Below are positions 38,901-47,685 of a DNA stretch of 64,000 nt, one piece after another (the stretch's first letter is position 1; every line of letters starts with the position of its first letter). Position numbers and translations under genes: made by a program. The stretch is from Streptomyces rubrogriseus (GTDB taxonomy: Bacteria; Actinomycetota; Actinomycetes; Streptomycetales; Streptomycetaceae). Under the pieces are notes generated by a model. It was not told the DNA's origin, did no database searches, and saw only the letters and a list, made by a program, of their open reading frames with translations. The stretch lies in contig NZ_CP116256.1 of the NCBI RefSeq assembly GCF_027947575.1, forward strand, positions 7,254,001-7,318,000. The letters run 5' to 3'.

Positions 38901-38944
38901 GAGGGACCGGGGGACCGCCCGGCCGGGTGGTCCCCCGGTCCCTC
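38901..38944. terminator. Terminator between permease and oxyR
   Basis: A 16-bp stem GAGGGACCGGGGGACC (38901-38916) pairs with 38929-38944; the loop itself can form CCCGGCCGGG. It covers the end of the oxyR frame. Confidence 0.8.
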
Positions 38945-39881
38945 AGTCGTGCACCGTCCGCACCGGCAGGTCCGCCATCGCCTCGCGCAGGGCCGCCGCC
39001 AGTTCCGCGTACTCCGCCGAGCGGGCCGCGCCCGTGCGCATGGCGAGGGCGATACGGCGGGTGGGGGCCGGGTCGGTGAAGGACGCGGTGAGGAGCTGGC
39101 TGGAGCGGGAGGTCTCCACCCGGACGGCGGTGCGGGGCAGCAGCGTCACCCCGAGGCCGCCCGCCACCAGCTGCACCAGCGTCGACAGACCGGCGGCCGA
39201 GGTCGTCGCCGGGACGCCCGCGCGGCCCGCCTCCCGGCAGATGTCGAGCGCCTGGTCGCGCAGGCAGTGCCCCTCGTCGAGCAGCAGCAGCTTCAGCTCG
39301 CGCAGCACCGAGCGCTCCAGGCCCTCCCGGCCGCCGAGCCGGTGGTCGAGCGGCGTGACCAGGACGAAGTCCTCGTCGAAGAGCGGGAGTTCGGTGACGC
39401 CGGGGACACCGAGGGGCACCGCGAGCAGCAGCAGGTCGAGCCGGCCGGTCGTCAGGCCCTCCAGGAGGCTCGCCGTCTGCTCCTCGTGGACCTGGAGGTC
39501 GAGGTCGGGATAGCGCTCGTGGACGAGGCGCAGCACCGTCGGCAGCAGGTACGGCGCCACGGTCGGGATGACGCCGAGCCGCAGCGCGCCGGTGAAGGGC
39601 GCCCGCACCGCCTCCGCCTCCTCGATGAGCGCGCCGACCTCCGCCAGCACCGCCTTGGTCCGCACCGCGAGCCGGGCTCCGGCCGGGGAGAGCAGCACCT
39701 TGCGCGTCGTACGCTCCAGGAGGGTGACACCCAGTGTCTCTTCCAGGGCGGAGACGGCGCCCGAGAGCGCCGGCTGGCTCATGCCGATCGCGGCGGCGGC
39801 GTCACGGAAATGCAGGTGCTCGGCGACCGCGTCGAAAGCCCGCAGCTGAGCGAGGCTGGGCTGTCTCTTCTTACTGGACAC
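38943..39881 (-). CDS. oxyR: LysR-type peroxide regulator OxyR
   Basis: This 312-residue LysR regulator has an N-terminal winged helix (LAQLRAFDAVAEHLHFRDAAAAIGMSQPALSGAVSALE). The C-terminal sensor domain has redox cysteines C206 and C215 (GHCLRDQALDIC), the spacing of OxyR. Peroxide oxidises the pair and activates ahpCD. It is divergent from ahpC with shared operators. GTG 39881 is the start. Confidence 0.93.
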   Translation of the reverse strand: MSSKKRQPSLAQLRAFDAVAEHLHFRDAAAAIGMSQPALSGAVSALEETLGVTLLERTTRKVLLSPAGARLAVRTKAVLAEVGALIEEAEAVRAPFTGALRLGVIPTVAPYLLPTVLRLVHERYPDLDLQVHEEQTASLLEGLTTGRLDLLLLAVPLGVPGVTELPLFDEDFVLVTPLDHRLGGREGLERSVLRELKLLLLDEGHCLRDQALDICREAGRAGVPATTSAAGLSTLVQLVAGGLGVTLLPRTAVRVETSRSSQLLTASFTDPAPTRRIALAMRTGAARSAEYAELAAALREAMADLPVRTVHD

Positions 39882-39883
39882 TA

Positions 39884-39920
39884 ATAGCTACCTCCGATCA
39901 ACTCGACCGAGTGTAGCTAT
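39884..39920. promoter_or_regulatory. OxyR-ahpC control region
   Basis: ATAGCTA (39884-39890) and TAGCTAT (39914-39920) form an inverted repeat between the divergent genes. This is the expected place for OxyR tetramer binding. Confidence 0.6.
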
Positions 39921-40018
39921 TTCACTAATCAATGCACCCTGTGCCAACATCACTAACGTCCAACCCATGGGAAACGCTCGCAAAATGGGCGTTTCTTCGC
40001 TGCGCTTTTGGAGAGCAC

Positions 40019-40573
40019 GTGCTCACTGTCGGTGACAAGTTCCCCGAGTTCGACCTGACCGCCTGCGTCTCGCTGGAGAAGGGCAAGGAGTTCCAGCAGA
40101 TCAACCACAAGACCTACGAGGGTCAGTGGAAGGTCGTCTTCGCCTGGCCCAAGGACTTCACCTTCGTGTGCCCGACCGAGATCGCCGCCTTCGGCAAGCT
40201 GAACGACGAGTTCGCCGACCGTGACGCCCAGATCCTCGGCTTCTCCGGCGACTCCGAGTTCGTGCACCACGCCTGGCGCAAGGACCACCCGGACCTGACC
40301 GACCTGCCCTTCCCGATGCTGGCCGACTCGAAGCACGAGCTCATGCGCGACCTCGGCATCGAGGGCGAGGACGGCTTCGCGCAGCGCGCGGTCTTCATCG
40401 TGGACCAGAACAACGAGATCCAGTTCACGATGGTCACCGCCGGCTCCGTCGGCCGTAACCCCAAGGAGGTCCTGCGGGTCCTCGACGCCCTGCAGACCGA
40501 CGAGCTCTGCCCGTGCAACTGGAGCAAGGGCGACGAGACCCTGGACCCGGTCGCGCTGCTCTCGGGAGAGTGA
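40019..40573 (+). CDS. ahpC: Alkyl hydroperoxide reductase AhpC (peroxiredoxin)
   Basis: This 184-residue 2-Cys peroxiredoxin has peroxidatic C51 in DFTFVCPTE and C-terminal cysteines C163 and C165 (ELCPCNW). It reduces organic peroxides and H2O2. GTG 40019 is chosen with GGAGAG five bases upstream; an upstream in-frame start would add residues outside the family. It is six bases from ahpD, which recycles it. Confidence 0.95.
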   Translation: MLTVGDKFPEFDLTACVSLEKGKEFQQINHKTYEGQWKVVFAWPKDFTFVCPTEIAAFGKLNDEFADRDAQILGFSGDSEFVHHAWRKDHPDLTDLPFPMLADSKHELMRDLGIEGEDGFAQRAVFIVDQNNEIQFTMVTAGSVGRNPKEVLRVLDALQTDELCPCNWSKGDETLDPVALLSGE

Positions 40574-40579
40574 TCTGAC

Positions 40580-41116
40580 ATGTCCCTCGACTCCCTGAAG
40601 TCCGCCGTCCCGGACTACGCCAAGGACCTGAAGCTCAACCTGGGTTCGGTCATCGGCAACTCCGACCTCCCGGCGCAGCAGCTGTGGGGCACCGTGCTGG
40701 CGACCGCCATCGCCTCGCGCTCCCCCATCGTGCTGCGCGAGCTGGAGCCGGAGGCGAAGGCGAACCTCTCGTCCGAGGCGTACTCGGCCGCCAAGTCGGC
40801 CGCCGCCGTGATGGCGATGAACAACGTGTTCTACCGCACCCGGCACCTGCTGTCGGACCACGAGTACGGCACCCTGCGTGCCGGTCTGCGGATGAACGTC
40901 ATCGGCAACCCGGGCGTCGACAAGGTCGACTTCGAGCTGTGGTCCTTCGCGGTGTCCGCCATCAACGGCTGCGGCATGTGCCTGGACTCGCACGAGCAGG
41001 TGCTCCGCAAGGCCGGCGTGGACCGCGAGACGATCCAGGAGGCGTTCAAGATCGCCGCCGTGGTCGAGGCCGTCGGCGTCACGCTGGACGCCGAGGCGGT
41101 CCTCGCCGCCGAGTAG
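40580..41116 (+). CDS. ahpD: Alkylhydroperoxidase AhpD
   Basis: This 178-residue protein has the AhpD active site [12 protein letters not shown] (C131, C134, H138). It transfers electrons to AhpC from lipoyl-protein partners, as in mycobacteria. It forms an operon with ahpC and a terminator follows. Confidence 0.95.
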   Translation: MSLDSLKSAVPDYAKDLKLNLGSVIGNSDLPAQQLWGTVLATAIASRSPIVLRELEPEAKANLSSEAYSAAKSAAAVMAMNNVFYRTRHLLSDHEYGTLRAGLRMNVIGNPGVDKVDFELWSFAVSAINGCGMCLDSHEQVLRKAGVDRETIQEAFKIAAVVEAVGVTLDAEAVLAAE

Positions 41117-41153
41117 TCCCGCACGGGATTCGTCCCGGCGCGGCAAGCACGGC

Positions 41154-41189
41154 ACGGGCCCCGCCCACCGAGAGGTGGACGGGGCCCGT
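41154..41189 (+). terminator. Terminator after ahpD
   Basis: A 16-bp stem with one mismatch (ACGGGCCCCG... / ...CGGGGCCCGT) has a GAGA loop. Confidence 0.8.
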
Positions 41190-41228
41190 TCGCGTACCGG
41201 TGCCCGGGCGGCGGCGCGCCGCCAGGAC

Positions 41229-41277
41229 CTGTCTGACAATGCACGTCGTCGCCCGCAGACGAGAATTGTCAGACAAG
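41229..41277. promoter_or_regulatory. Paired palindromes TTGTCWGACAA-like
   Basis: CTGTCTGACAAT (41229-41240) and ATTGTCAGACAAG (41265-41277) are inverted copies, each nearly palindromic by itself. It ends three bases before the stop of the AI-2E permease gene, so it may be a terminator or part of a mobile repeat rather than an operator. Confidence 0.4.
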
Positions 41278-41279
41278 CC

Positions 41280-42689
41280 CTAGGGGGTGTCCGGCGACGG
41301 GCCGTCCGCCGGGGGTTCCGGGGGCTTCGGCGGCCCCGGCACGCGGTCGACGGCCGGGGCGGCGTCGGTCGAGGTGGCTCCGTGCGGTCTCGGCGTCCGG
41401 CGCAGGGCGGCCTCGCGGGAGTACGCCCGCAGGTAGCCCACGACGGTGTTGGTCACCGCCACCAGCGGCACGGCGACCACGGCGCCGCCGATGCCGGCCA
41501 CCATGCCGCCGGCGGCCACCGACAGCACCACCGCGAGCGGATGGACCCGCACCGCGCGTCCGAGGATGAACGGTTGCAGGATATGCCCCTCGATCTGCTG
41601 CACCGCCAGCACCACGACGAGCGTCATGACCGCCGCGAACACGCCCTGCGTCACCAGCGCCACCACCACCGCGAGCGCACCCGACACCACCGCGCCGACC
41701 AGCGGGATGAAGGCGAACAGGAAGATGAACACGGCCAGCGGGACGGCCATCGGCACGTCCAGGAAGTAGATGCCGAGGCCGATGAAGATGGCGTCGATCA
41801 GCGCGACTATCACCGTGCCGCGCACGTAGGCGGTCAGCGTCCGCCAGGCGCGCGGGCCGGCCCCGGCCACGCCCGGCCGGGCTGCCGCGGGTACCAGCTT
41901 CAGCGACCACTGCCAGATGCGCTTGCCGTCGTAGAGCAGGAACAGCGTCGAGAACGCGGCCAGCAGGATGCCGGTGAGCGCCTCGACGACGACCGTGACG
42001 CCTTCGAGTCCGGCCGACGTGATCTGGTCGGTGTTGGCGCCCACCGCGTCGCGCAGGTTCTTCGCGATCTCGTTGATCTGTTTGTCGGTGACGTGGAAGG
42101 GGCTGTTCAGCAGCCAGTTGCGCAGTTCGTCGATGCCGTCCTGGACCTGGTCGGAGAGGTTGTCGATGTTCTCCATGACCTGCCAGGTGACGAACCAGCC
42201 GATCAGTCCCATCACCACGAACCCGAGGATCGCGGTCAGGGCGGTGGCCGGCCCCCTCGGCACCCCGTGCCGGCGCAACCAGGCCACGGCCGGCTGGAGC
42301 AGCGCGGTGATCAGCAGCGCGGCCACGAACGCCAGCACCACGAGCTGTACGGCGCTGATGACCCGCATCAGCACCCACACGGTGCCCGCGAGCACCAGCA
42401 GCCGCCACCCCGCCTCCGCGGCCACCCGTACTCCCCAGGGCACGGCCTGAGCCGGATCGGGACGGTCGGCGAGTGCGACCGGACGGTGGGCGGCGAGGTG
42501 CTCGACCGCGGAGTCCCCGGCCTCGTCCTCAGCCGTGTCGTCCAGGGGCCGGCTCTCGTGGTCGGAGACCGGCCCGGGTCCGTGGTCGGCGTCGTCGCGC
42601 CGTGCTTCCTCGCGGCGCTGCTCCAACCGCTCGCTCGCCCGCGTCAGTCCGGCGCCGAGCCGGCCGAGCCACCCTGGCACTCGTGACAT
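41280..42689 (-). CDS. AI-2E family (UPF0118) transporter
   Basis: This 469-residue protein has an N-terminal acidic cytoplasmic tail (about 1-85), then about eight membrane segments, with the family motifs around LLQPAVAWLRRHGVPRGPA, GRAVRVHPLAVVLSVAAGG and a long soluble region between segments 3 and 4. Members export autoinducer or act as Na+/H+ antiporters; the substrate cannot be told. ATG 42689 has AGAGGA seven bases ahead. The C-terminal tail is Pro-rich. Confidence 0.88.
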   Translation of the reverse strand: MSRVPGWLGRLGAGLTRASERLEQRREEARRDDADHGPGPVSDHESRPLDDTAEDEAGDSAVEHLAAHRPVALADRPDPAQAVPWGVRVAAEAGWRLLVLAGTVWVLMRVISAVQLVVLAFVAALLITALLQPAVAWLRRHGVPRGPATALTAILGFVVMGLIGWFVTWQVMENIDNLSDQVQDGIDELRNWLLNSPFHVTDKQINEIAKNLRDAVGANTDQITSAGLEGVTVVVEALTGILLAAFSTLFLLYDGKRIWQWSLKLVPAAARPGVAGAGPRAWRTLTAYVRGTVIVALIDAIFIGLGIYFLDVPMAVPLAVFIFLFAFIPLVGAVVSGALAVVVALVTQGVFAAVMTLVVVLAVQQIEGHILQPFILGRAVRVHPLAVVLSVAAGGMVAGIGGAVVAVPLVAVTNTVVGYLRAYSREAALRRTPRPHGATSTDAAPAVDRVPGPPKPPEPPADGPSPDTP

Positions 42690-42851
42690 GATCCGTCCTC
42701 TTCCCCCGTCCTTCCCCACCACTCCCCCCTGGAGTCGTTCCGGTCCGACCGTACATGGCGGGAGCGCGAAAGCCCCTCACCACAAGACGGTGAGGGGCTG
42801 CGCGAGGTTGAGCGTGGACCGCGGCGCCGGGGAAGGCGGGCGACTACGGGC

Positions 42852-43550
42852 TCAGTACCAGTGGTTGGCCTGCCAGAAGGTCCAGGCGTCGCACGGGCTG
42901 CCGTAGCGGTTGTCCATGTAGCTGAGGCCCCACTTGATCTGGGTGGCCGGGTTGGTCCGCCAGTCGGCGCCCGCGGAGGCGTACTTGCCCGCCGGGAGGG
43001 CCTGGAAGAGACCGTAGGCGCCGGAGGAGGCGTTGACGGCCTGGTAGTTCCAGCTGGACTCGTGGTTCACGATGTTGCTGAAGCACTGGAACTGGCCGCT
43101 GGGCACCATCTGGCGCGCCATCGCCTGGATCTGGCTGGTGCTGTAGGAGCTCTGGACGGTGAAGCTGCTGGCGTCGCGCTGGGCGTCGCGGCTGGCCGCT
43201 TCCTTCTCCGCCTCGCGCTCCTTGGCCTCCGCCGCCGCCTTCTTGGCCTTCTCCTGCTTGTCCACGGCGGTCTTGGCGGCTGCCTTGCGGGCCGCCTCCT
43301 CGGCGTCCTTCTTGGCGCTCGCGTCCGCGGCGATGGCCTGCACGTCGGCCTGCTGCGTCAGGGACGCGGTCTGCACCTGCGCCTGCTCACCCATGGGGAT
43401 GTCGGCAAGCAGAGTCGTGCCTGCTGCCGTCGCCTCCGCGTCGTCGTTGCTCTGCGCGACGCTGCCCGAGGCAACTCCGACGACGCTTCCGACGGCGGTG
43501 ACCGCCGTGGCCGAGGCCACTGCGAATCCCCGGACCGAGATCCGGCTCAC
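42852..43550 (-). CDS. Secreted lysozyme-fold transglycosylase-like protein
   Basis: This 232-residue protein has a signal peptide (about 1-35) and a charged alpha-helical Lys/Glu/Ala-rich stretch (about 75-130, coiled coil). The C-terminal domain has VNHESSWNYQAVNASSGAYGLFQALP and ends CDAWTFWQANHWY, like SLT/aggregation-promoting factor and lysozyme-like domains of Streptomyces secreted proteins. E in NHESSW is the likely catalytic residue. GTG 43550 has GAAGGA seven bases ahead. It probably cleaves or binds peptidoglycan. Confidence 0.85.
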   Translation of the reverse strand: MSRISVRGFAVASATAVTAVGSVVGVASGSVAQSNDDAEATAAGTTLLADIPMGEQAQVQTASLTQQADVQAIAADASAKKDAEEAARKAAAKTAVDKQEKAKKAAAEAKEREAEKEAASRDAQRDASSFTVQSSYSTSQIQAMARQMVPSGQFQCFSNIVNHESSWNYQAVNASSGAYGLFQALPAGKYASAGADWRTNPATQIKWGLSYMDNRYGSPCDAWTFWQANHWY

Positions 43551-43741
43551 ACGGTTTCCTTCCAGCATCGCCCGCTTCGGTGACCCTCGCGGACGCAATC
43601 GTGCCCCTGGCGCTGGCCTCCCCAACTACGGGTCACGGGAGGCACGGGCCCGGTGGACAACTCCCTGTGCGGGAGCGCCGCGTGGTGCTCGGGCGGCATA
43701 CGACTCTGCTATGGAGTTGGATCTGGTGCTTCTGGGGCGCC

Positions 43742-43777
43742 GTACCTCCCCCACTGCCCTAAAGGTGTGGGAGGTAC
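43742..43777. repeat. Intergenic hairpin repeat
   Basis: GTACCTCCC (43742-43750) pairs with GGGAGGTAC (43769-43777). The form resembles palindromic intergenic elements common in Streptomyces, as I recall them. Confidence 0.5.
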
Positions 43778-43997
43778 CCCCAGAGGTACACCTGTGTCGT
43801 ATGCGGGGCCTGACAGGAGTGAGACTCTGCCGTAACCCGGCGGGGTGAGGCAATTCTGTGTTGCGTGTGAAAGCTCACATCTCGTTTGGCCCAGGGGATT
43901 CACGGAAATCGGCACACGCCGAGGCGCCGCCCGGCTAGGCTCTGGGCCTTTCCGGACGGCGCCGAACCGGCGGGTAACCGGCTCTCCCGCGGGCAAT

Positions 43998-44014
43998 CGA
44001 CCCGTCACGGGTCG
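43998..44014 (-). terminator. Terminator after phoH
   Basis: CGACCCG-TCA-CGGGTCG sits 16 bases beyond the phoH stop. Confidence 0.55.
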
Positions 44015-44029
44015 GACTTCACGGAAGCG

Positions 44030-45355
44030 TCAGATGTGACCGTCCTCCAGCATTTCGGTCACGAGCGCCGCGATCTGGGACCTCTCGGAGCGCGTCAGGG
44101 TGACGTGCGCGAAGAGCGGATGCCCCTTCAGTTTCTCGACGACGGCGACGACTCCGTCGTACCGGCCCACCCGCAGATTGTCCCGTTGTGCCACGTCATG
44201 GGTGAGTACGACCCGTGAGTTGGCCCCGATCCGGGACAGCACGGTCAGCAGCACGTTCCGCTCCAGCGACTGCGCCTCGTCCACGATCACGAACGCGTCG
44301 TGCAGCGAGCGCCCCCGGATGTGGGTGAGCGGCAGCACCTCCAGCATCCCGCGCGCGGTCACCTCCTCGATGACCTCGCGGCTGGTGACGGCCGACAGCG
44401 TGTCGAAGACCGCCTGCGCCCAGGGGCTCATCTTCTCGGCCTCGGAGCCGGGCAGATAGCCGAGTTCCTGCCCGCCCACCGCGTACAGCGGCCGGAAGAC
44501 CATCACCTTCTGGTGCTGCCGGCGCTCCAGGACCGCTTCGAGGCCCGCGCACAGGGCGAGCGCCGACTTGCCGGTGCCGGCCCGGCCGCCCATCGACACG
44601 ATGCCGACGTCCGGGTCGAGGAGCAGGTCGAGCGCGATCCGCTGCTCGGCGCTGCGCCCCTTGATGCCGAACGCCTCCCGGTCGCCGCGCACCAGCCGGA
44701 CGTTGCCGTCGGGCGTGACCCGGCCGAGGGCCTTGCCGCGCTCCGACTGGATGGTCAGACCGGTGTGCACGGGCAGGCCGGCCGCCTCGGGGACGTAGAC
44801 CCGGCCCTCCTCGAAGAGCACGTCCACCTGCTCACCCGGCAGGGTGAGTTCGGACATTCCGGTCCAGCCGGAGGCGTCCGTGATGGCCAGCTCGGCGCGG
44901 TACTCCTCGGCCAGGAGTCCGACGGAGGACGCCTTGATCCTGAGCGGGAGGTCCTTCGAGACGACGGTGACGTCGAATCCCTCCGCCTGGAGGTTGCGGG
45001 CGACCGCGAGGATGCGGGAGTCGTTGTCCCCCAGGCGGTAGCCGGTGGGCAGCACGCTGGGGTCCGAGTGGTTGAGCTCGACGCGGACGGTGCCGCCGAG
45101 GTCCCCGATCGGGATGGGGGCGTCGAGGCGACCGTGCCGCACCCGGAACTCGTCGAGCAGGCGCAGGGCCTGCCGGGCGAAGTAGCCGAGTTCGGGATGG
45201 TGCCGTTTGGCCTCCAACTCCGTCACCACGACGATGGGGAGCACGACCTCGTGCTCGTCGAAGCGGTTCAGGGCGTTCGGGTCGGCCAGCAGGACGCTGG
45301 TGTCGAGAACGTAGGTGCGCCTATCTGGCTTGTGGCGCTTTGTGCTGGTCACCAC
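44030..45355 (-). CDS. PIN-PhoH ATPase (PhoH2 type)
   Basis: This 441-residue fusion has two parts. Residues about 13-155 are a PIN ribonuclease domain ([10 protein letters not shown] with D18, E46, [12 protein letters not shown] with D110/D112). Residues about 230-440 are a PhoH ATPase with GRAGTGKS (257-264) and [12 protein letters not shown] (Walker B). PhoH2 proteins act as ATP-dependent RNA helicase/ribonucleases. Start is GTG 45355; the next codon is also GTG. The leader of about 400 bases is unusually long. Confidence 0.9.
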   Translation of the reverse strand: MVTSTKRHKPDRRTYVLDTSVLLADPNALNRFDEHEVVLPIVVVTELEAKRHHPELGYFARQALRLLDEFRVRHGRLDAPIPIGDLGGTVRVELNHSDPSVLPTGYRLGDNDSRILAVARNLQAEGFDVTVVSKDLPLRIKASSVGLLAEEYRAELAITDASGWTGMSELTLPGEQVDVLFEEGRVYVPEAAGLPVHTGLTIQSERGKALGRVTPDGNVRLVRGDREAFGIKGRSAEQRIALDLLLDPDVGIVSMGGRAGTGKSALALCAGLEAVLERRQHQKVMVFRPLYAVGGQELGYLPGSEAEKMSPWAQAVFDTLSAVTSREVIEEVTARGMLEVLPLTHIRGRSLHDAFVIVDEAQSLERNVLLTVLSRIGANSRVVLTHDVAQRDNLRVGRYDGVVAVVEKLKGHPLFAHVTLTRSERSQIAALVTEMLEDGHI

Positions 45356-45758
45356 GGAAGGACGTACCCCCTCGGAAGAGGTCGGGGAGCGACGGAGTGG
45401 ACGCTGGGCCGGGAGGGCGGGAACGAGCCGCGCCGGGAGGGCGGGAACGAGCCGACCGGTCGGGGGGCCGCCGGACGGTCGTCGTCAGGCAGGTCCCTGG
45501 GGCCGCCCTGCACTGGCGCGGACCGGGGACCGGTCCTCCGCCGCGTCTTCCGTGCCGTGACCGCACGGTGGGGCTGGTGCAAAGGGCCTCCCGGGCGGAC
45601 GGCTCCGTGCCGTCCGCTGAGATCCGACACCCGTGGTTCGGGCGTCGACCTGCTTGGTTTATGCCCTCGAACAAGCGCCGCCATGCCACGTCACGGGACG
45701 GCGCACCGGTGAACTCCTCGTTACGGGCGTACCGCTCGCAGGCGCCGCCCGCCCGGGC
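45356..45758. other. Long leader region of phoH
   Basis: No gene is seen. A roughly 22-bp unit (CGGGAGGGCGGGAACGAGC) occurs twice near 45411-45455. The rest may be the phoH 5' leader. Confidence 0.45.
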
Positions 45759-45840
45759 AGAAAAAACGGGCCGGTCCGTGGGGGGGAGACGGACCGGCCC
45801 GAGGGGGGGTTTCCACCATAACCCTTCGTAAGTGATGCTG
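45759..45840 (-). ncRNA. Candidate 6C small RNA
   Basis: Read on the minus strand, the segment has a short stem GGGTT/AACCC followed by seven C bases, then a 12-bp stem GGGCCGGTCCGT/ACGGACCGGCCC (45768-45800) whose loop carries seven C bases, followed by GTTTTTT. The actinobacterial 6C RNA family has two stem-loops with runs of six or more C bases, and such a U-tail is rare in Streptomyces. The promoter end near 45840 is approximate. It could instead be an attenuator, but no minus-strand gene starts upstream of it. Confidence 0.6.
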
Positions 45841-46449
45841 CGTGCATCGGCGTGCCACAACTACTCTCCGGAGTCGTCCGGCGACGCCCGGATGACCACG
45901 GAAGCCCTTATTCCGGCCTGAACTGTGGCCAAATCGCCGCGCACCTCCGGGTGGGCGGTGATGCGCGTGCGACTGGAGCGGTGCGGCGGCGCCCGCCGAC
46001 CGGCGCGACGGCGCGGAAGCCCGCTTCCCCCGTCCGGGTGACGCGACCGGCACGGTCGGCTTGACCGGGTCCGGTCCGGCGGCCACTGCGCACGGTCCGG
46101 CGATCGATCCGGCACCGCGCAGCCCCCTCCACTGCGCGGTGCCACGCGCGCAGCTTTGCTCACGCGAATTACCTGGCTCCGAACCTACGCGACCGGGCGG
46201 GTCGTTTTCGACCCGAAGAGGACATCGATGAATAACGATGTGGAAACCCTGTGAGGATCGACGGGTGATTGCGTACCCTGCCGCCTCCGTGCACGCGGAT
46301 ATTTGCGAAGGTGCGCCACTTAAGCCCGGAAGATCCACCCCTGGACGACCGAGCGCGACCGAGCACGAGCGAGGACGACCACGGACGGCCACGGACGCCA
46401 CGGACGACCGAGGACGGAATCTGTCCTACTTCGTACCTAACCTCGCCTC
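45841..46449. other. Gap upstream of the winged-helix gene
   Basis: No gene above 20 codons is convincing. A hairpin GGGTCG-TTTT-CGACCC lies at 46199-46214. ATG 46228 with AGAGGA ahead opens an 8-codon frame (MNNDVETL). TACCTA (about 46434) just before ATG 46450 may be the -10 of a leaderless message. Confidence 0.4.
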
Positions 46450-47655
46450 ATGACGAAGACGACGGGGATCACTTGGGCCGCGGCGAGCGCACGACGCCTG
46501 GAACGGCAGTTCCTGGCCAGGCGGGCTCGAACGGGCACGTCCGTCGCCGACGTGGCCGCCGCGATGCTCGGCGTCCACGCCCAGGTACTGTCCGCGGCCG
46601 AGCTGTCGGTCGGCCTGCGGGCCGACGGCGTGACCCGCGCGGACGTACGCGACGCCCTGTGGCCCACCGCTCCGCTCGCGCCACCCGCGCCCGGGCCCGT
46701 GCCCGCGCTGGTGAAGACGCACGGCCCGCGCGGGACGGTGCATCTGCTCCCGGCCCGCGACCTCCCGATGTGGTGCGCCGCGCTCCCCGCGATCCCGGCC
46801 GGCACGGCCGCCTTCCCCACCGGCGTACGCCTCACCGGGGAGCAGGCCGGGCAGGTCGTGGCCGCGATCGCCGACGCGCTCGACGGCGCCTTCCTGACCA
46901 TCGACGAACTCGGCGAGGAGGTCGTCGCGCGCACCGGCCCGTGGGCCGGCGACCTGGTCATGCCCGCCTTCCAGACCATGTGGCCCCGCTGGCGCCAGGT
47001 CCTGCACCGGGCCGGCCAGTGCGGCGCCCTGTCCTTCGGCCCGAACCGCGGCCGCAGGGTGACGTACACCCGGCCGCCCCACTTCACCCCGCTGCCGCCC
47101 GAGGAGGCGTCACGGCTCCTCGTACGCCGATACCTGTACGCGTACGGACCTGCGACGCCGCAGCACTTCGCCCGCTGGCTGGCCGCGCCACCCGGCTGGG
47201 CGAAGGCCCAATACGCCGAGCTGGCCGCCGCGGGCGAGATCGAGGAGGTCCGCTTCGAGGGCGCCCCGGCGTGGGTGGCGGCGGGCGACACCGACTTCCC
47301 CGAGGCACCGGAGCGGGACGAACTGCTGCGCGGGGTGCGGCTGCTGCCGTACTTCGACGCGTACGTCGTCGCCGCGCAGCCGCGGGAACTGCTCTTCCCG
47401 GGGGCCGCCTACCGGCGGGCGCTGGCGGGCGGGCAGGCGGGCAACTTCCCCGTGCTCCTGGTCGACGGGGTCGCGGCGGGCGTCTGGCACCAGCGCCGCC
47501 GGGGCCGCCGTACGACGGTCACGGTCGAACCGCTGGCCCGTTTGACGGCACCACAGGAACGCCGGCTGGCGGACTGCGTGGAACGGGTGGGGGCCGTACT
47601 GGAGGCGACGGCGGAGCTGGTGATCGGAGAGGTGACGGTGGGGGCGCACGCGTGA
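46450..47655 (+). CDS. Winged-helix DNA-binding domain protein (HTH_42 type)
   Basis: This 401-residue protein contains VADVAAAMLGVHAQVLSAAELSVGLR, a central region KTHGPRGTVHLLPARDLPMW, and GVRLLPYFDAYVVAAQPRELLFPGAAYRRAL near the C-terminus, the layout of the winged-helix family related to AlkX/YcaQ-type DNA glycosylases. It may act on damaged DNA; the key catalytic residues cannot be set from this read. ATG 46450 may start a leaderless message. Confidence 0.82.
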   Translation: MTKTTGITWAAASARRLERQFLARRARTGTSVADVAAAMLGVHAQVLSAAELSVGLRADGVTRADVRDALWPTAPLAPPAPGPVPALVKTHGPRGTVHLLPARDLPMWCAALPAIPAGTAAFPTGVRLTGEQAGQVVAAIADALDGAFLTIDELGEEVVARTGPWAGDLVMPAFQTMWPRWRQVLHRAGQCGALSFGPNRGRRVTYTRPPHFTPLPPEEASRLLVRRYLYAYGPATPQHFARWLAAPPGWAKAQYAELAAAGEIEEVRFEGAPAWVAAGDTDFPEAPERDELLRGVRLLPYFDAYVVAAQPRELLFPGAAYRRALAGGQAGNFPVLLVDGVAAGVWHQRRRGRRTTVTVEPLARLTAPQERRLADCVERVGAVLEATAELVIGEVTVGAHA

Positions 47656-47685
47656 GGACGCGGGCCCGTGTCCGTCCGGCGGGTG

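Larger units (their letters stand above)
43551..44029. other. Gap between transglycosylase and phoH
   Basis: No convincing gene is seen. It holds the leader of the transglycosylase gene on the minus strand, the hairpin repeat at 43742 and the phoH terminator at 43998. Confidence 0.5.

Noticed and set aside
43869..43884. Crp-like site TGTGAAAGCTCACA
   Set aside because: The half-site spacing is two bases too short for the actinobacterial Crp consensus.
43580..44020. c-di-AMP (ydaO) riboswitch before the transglycosylase gene
   Set aside because: Such switches often precede wall hydrolases in actinobacteria, but I could not find the conserved GGGAACC-type core.
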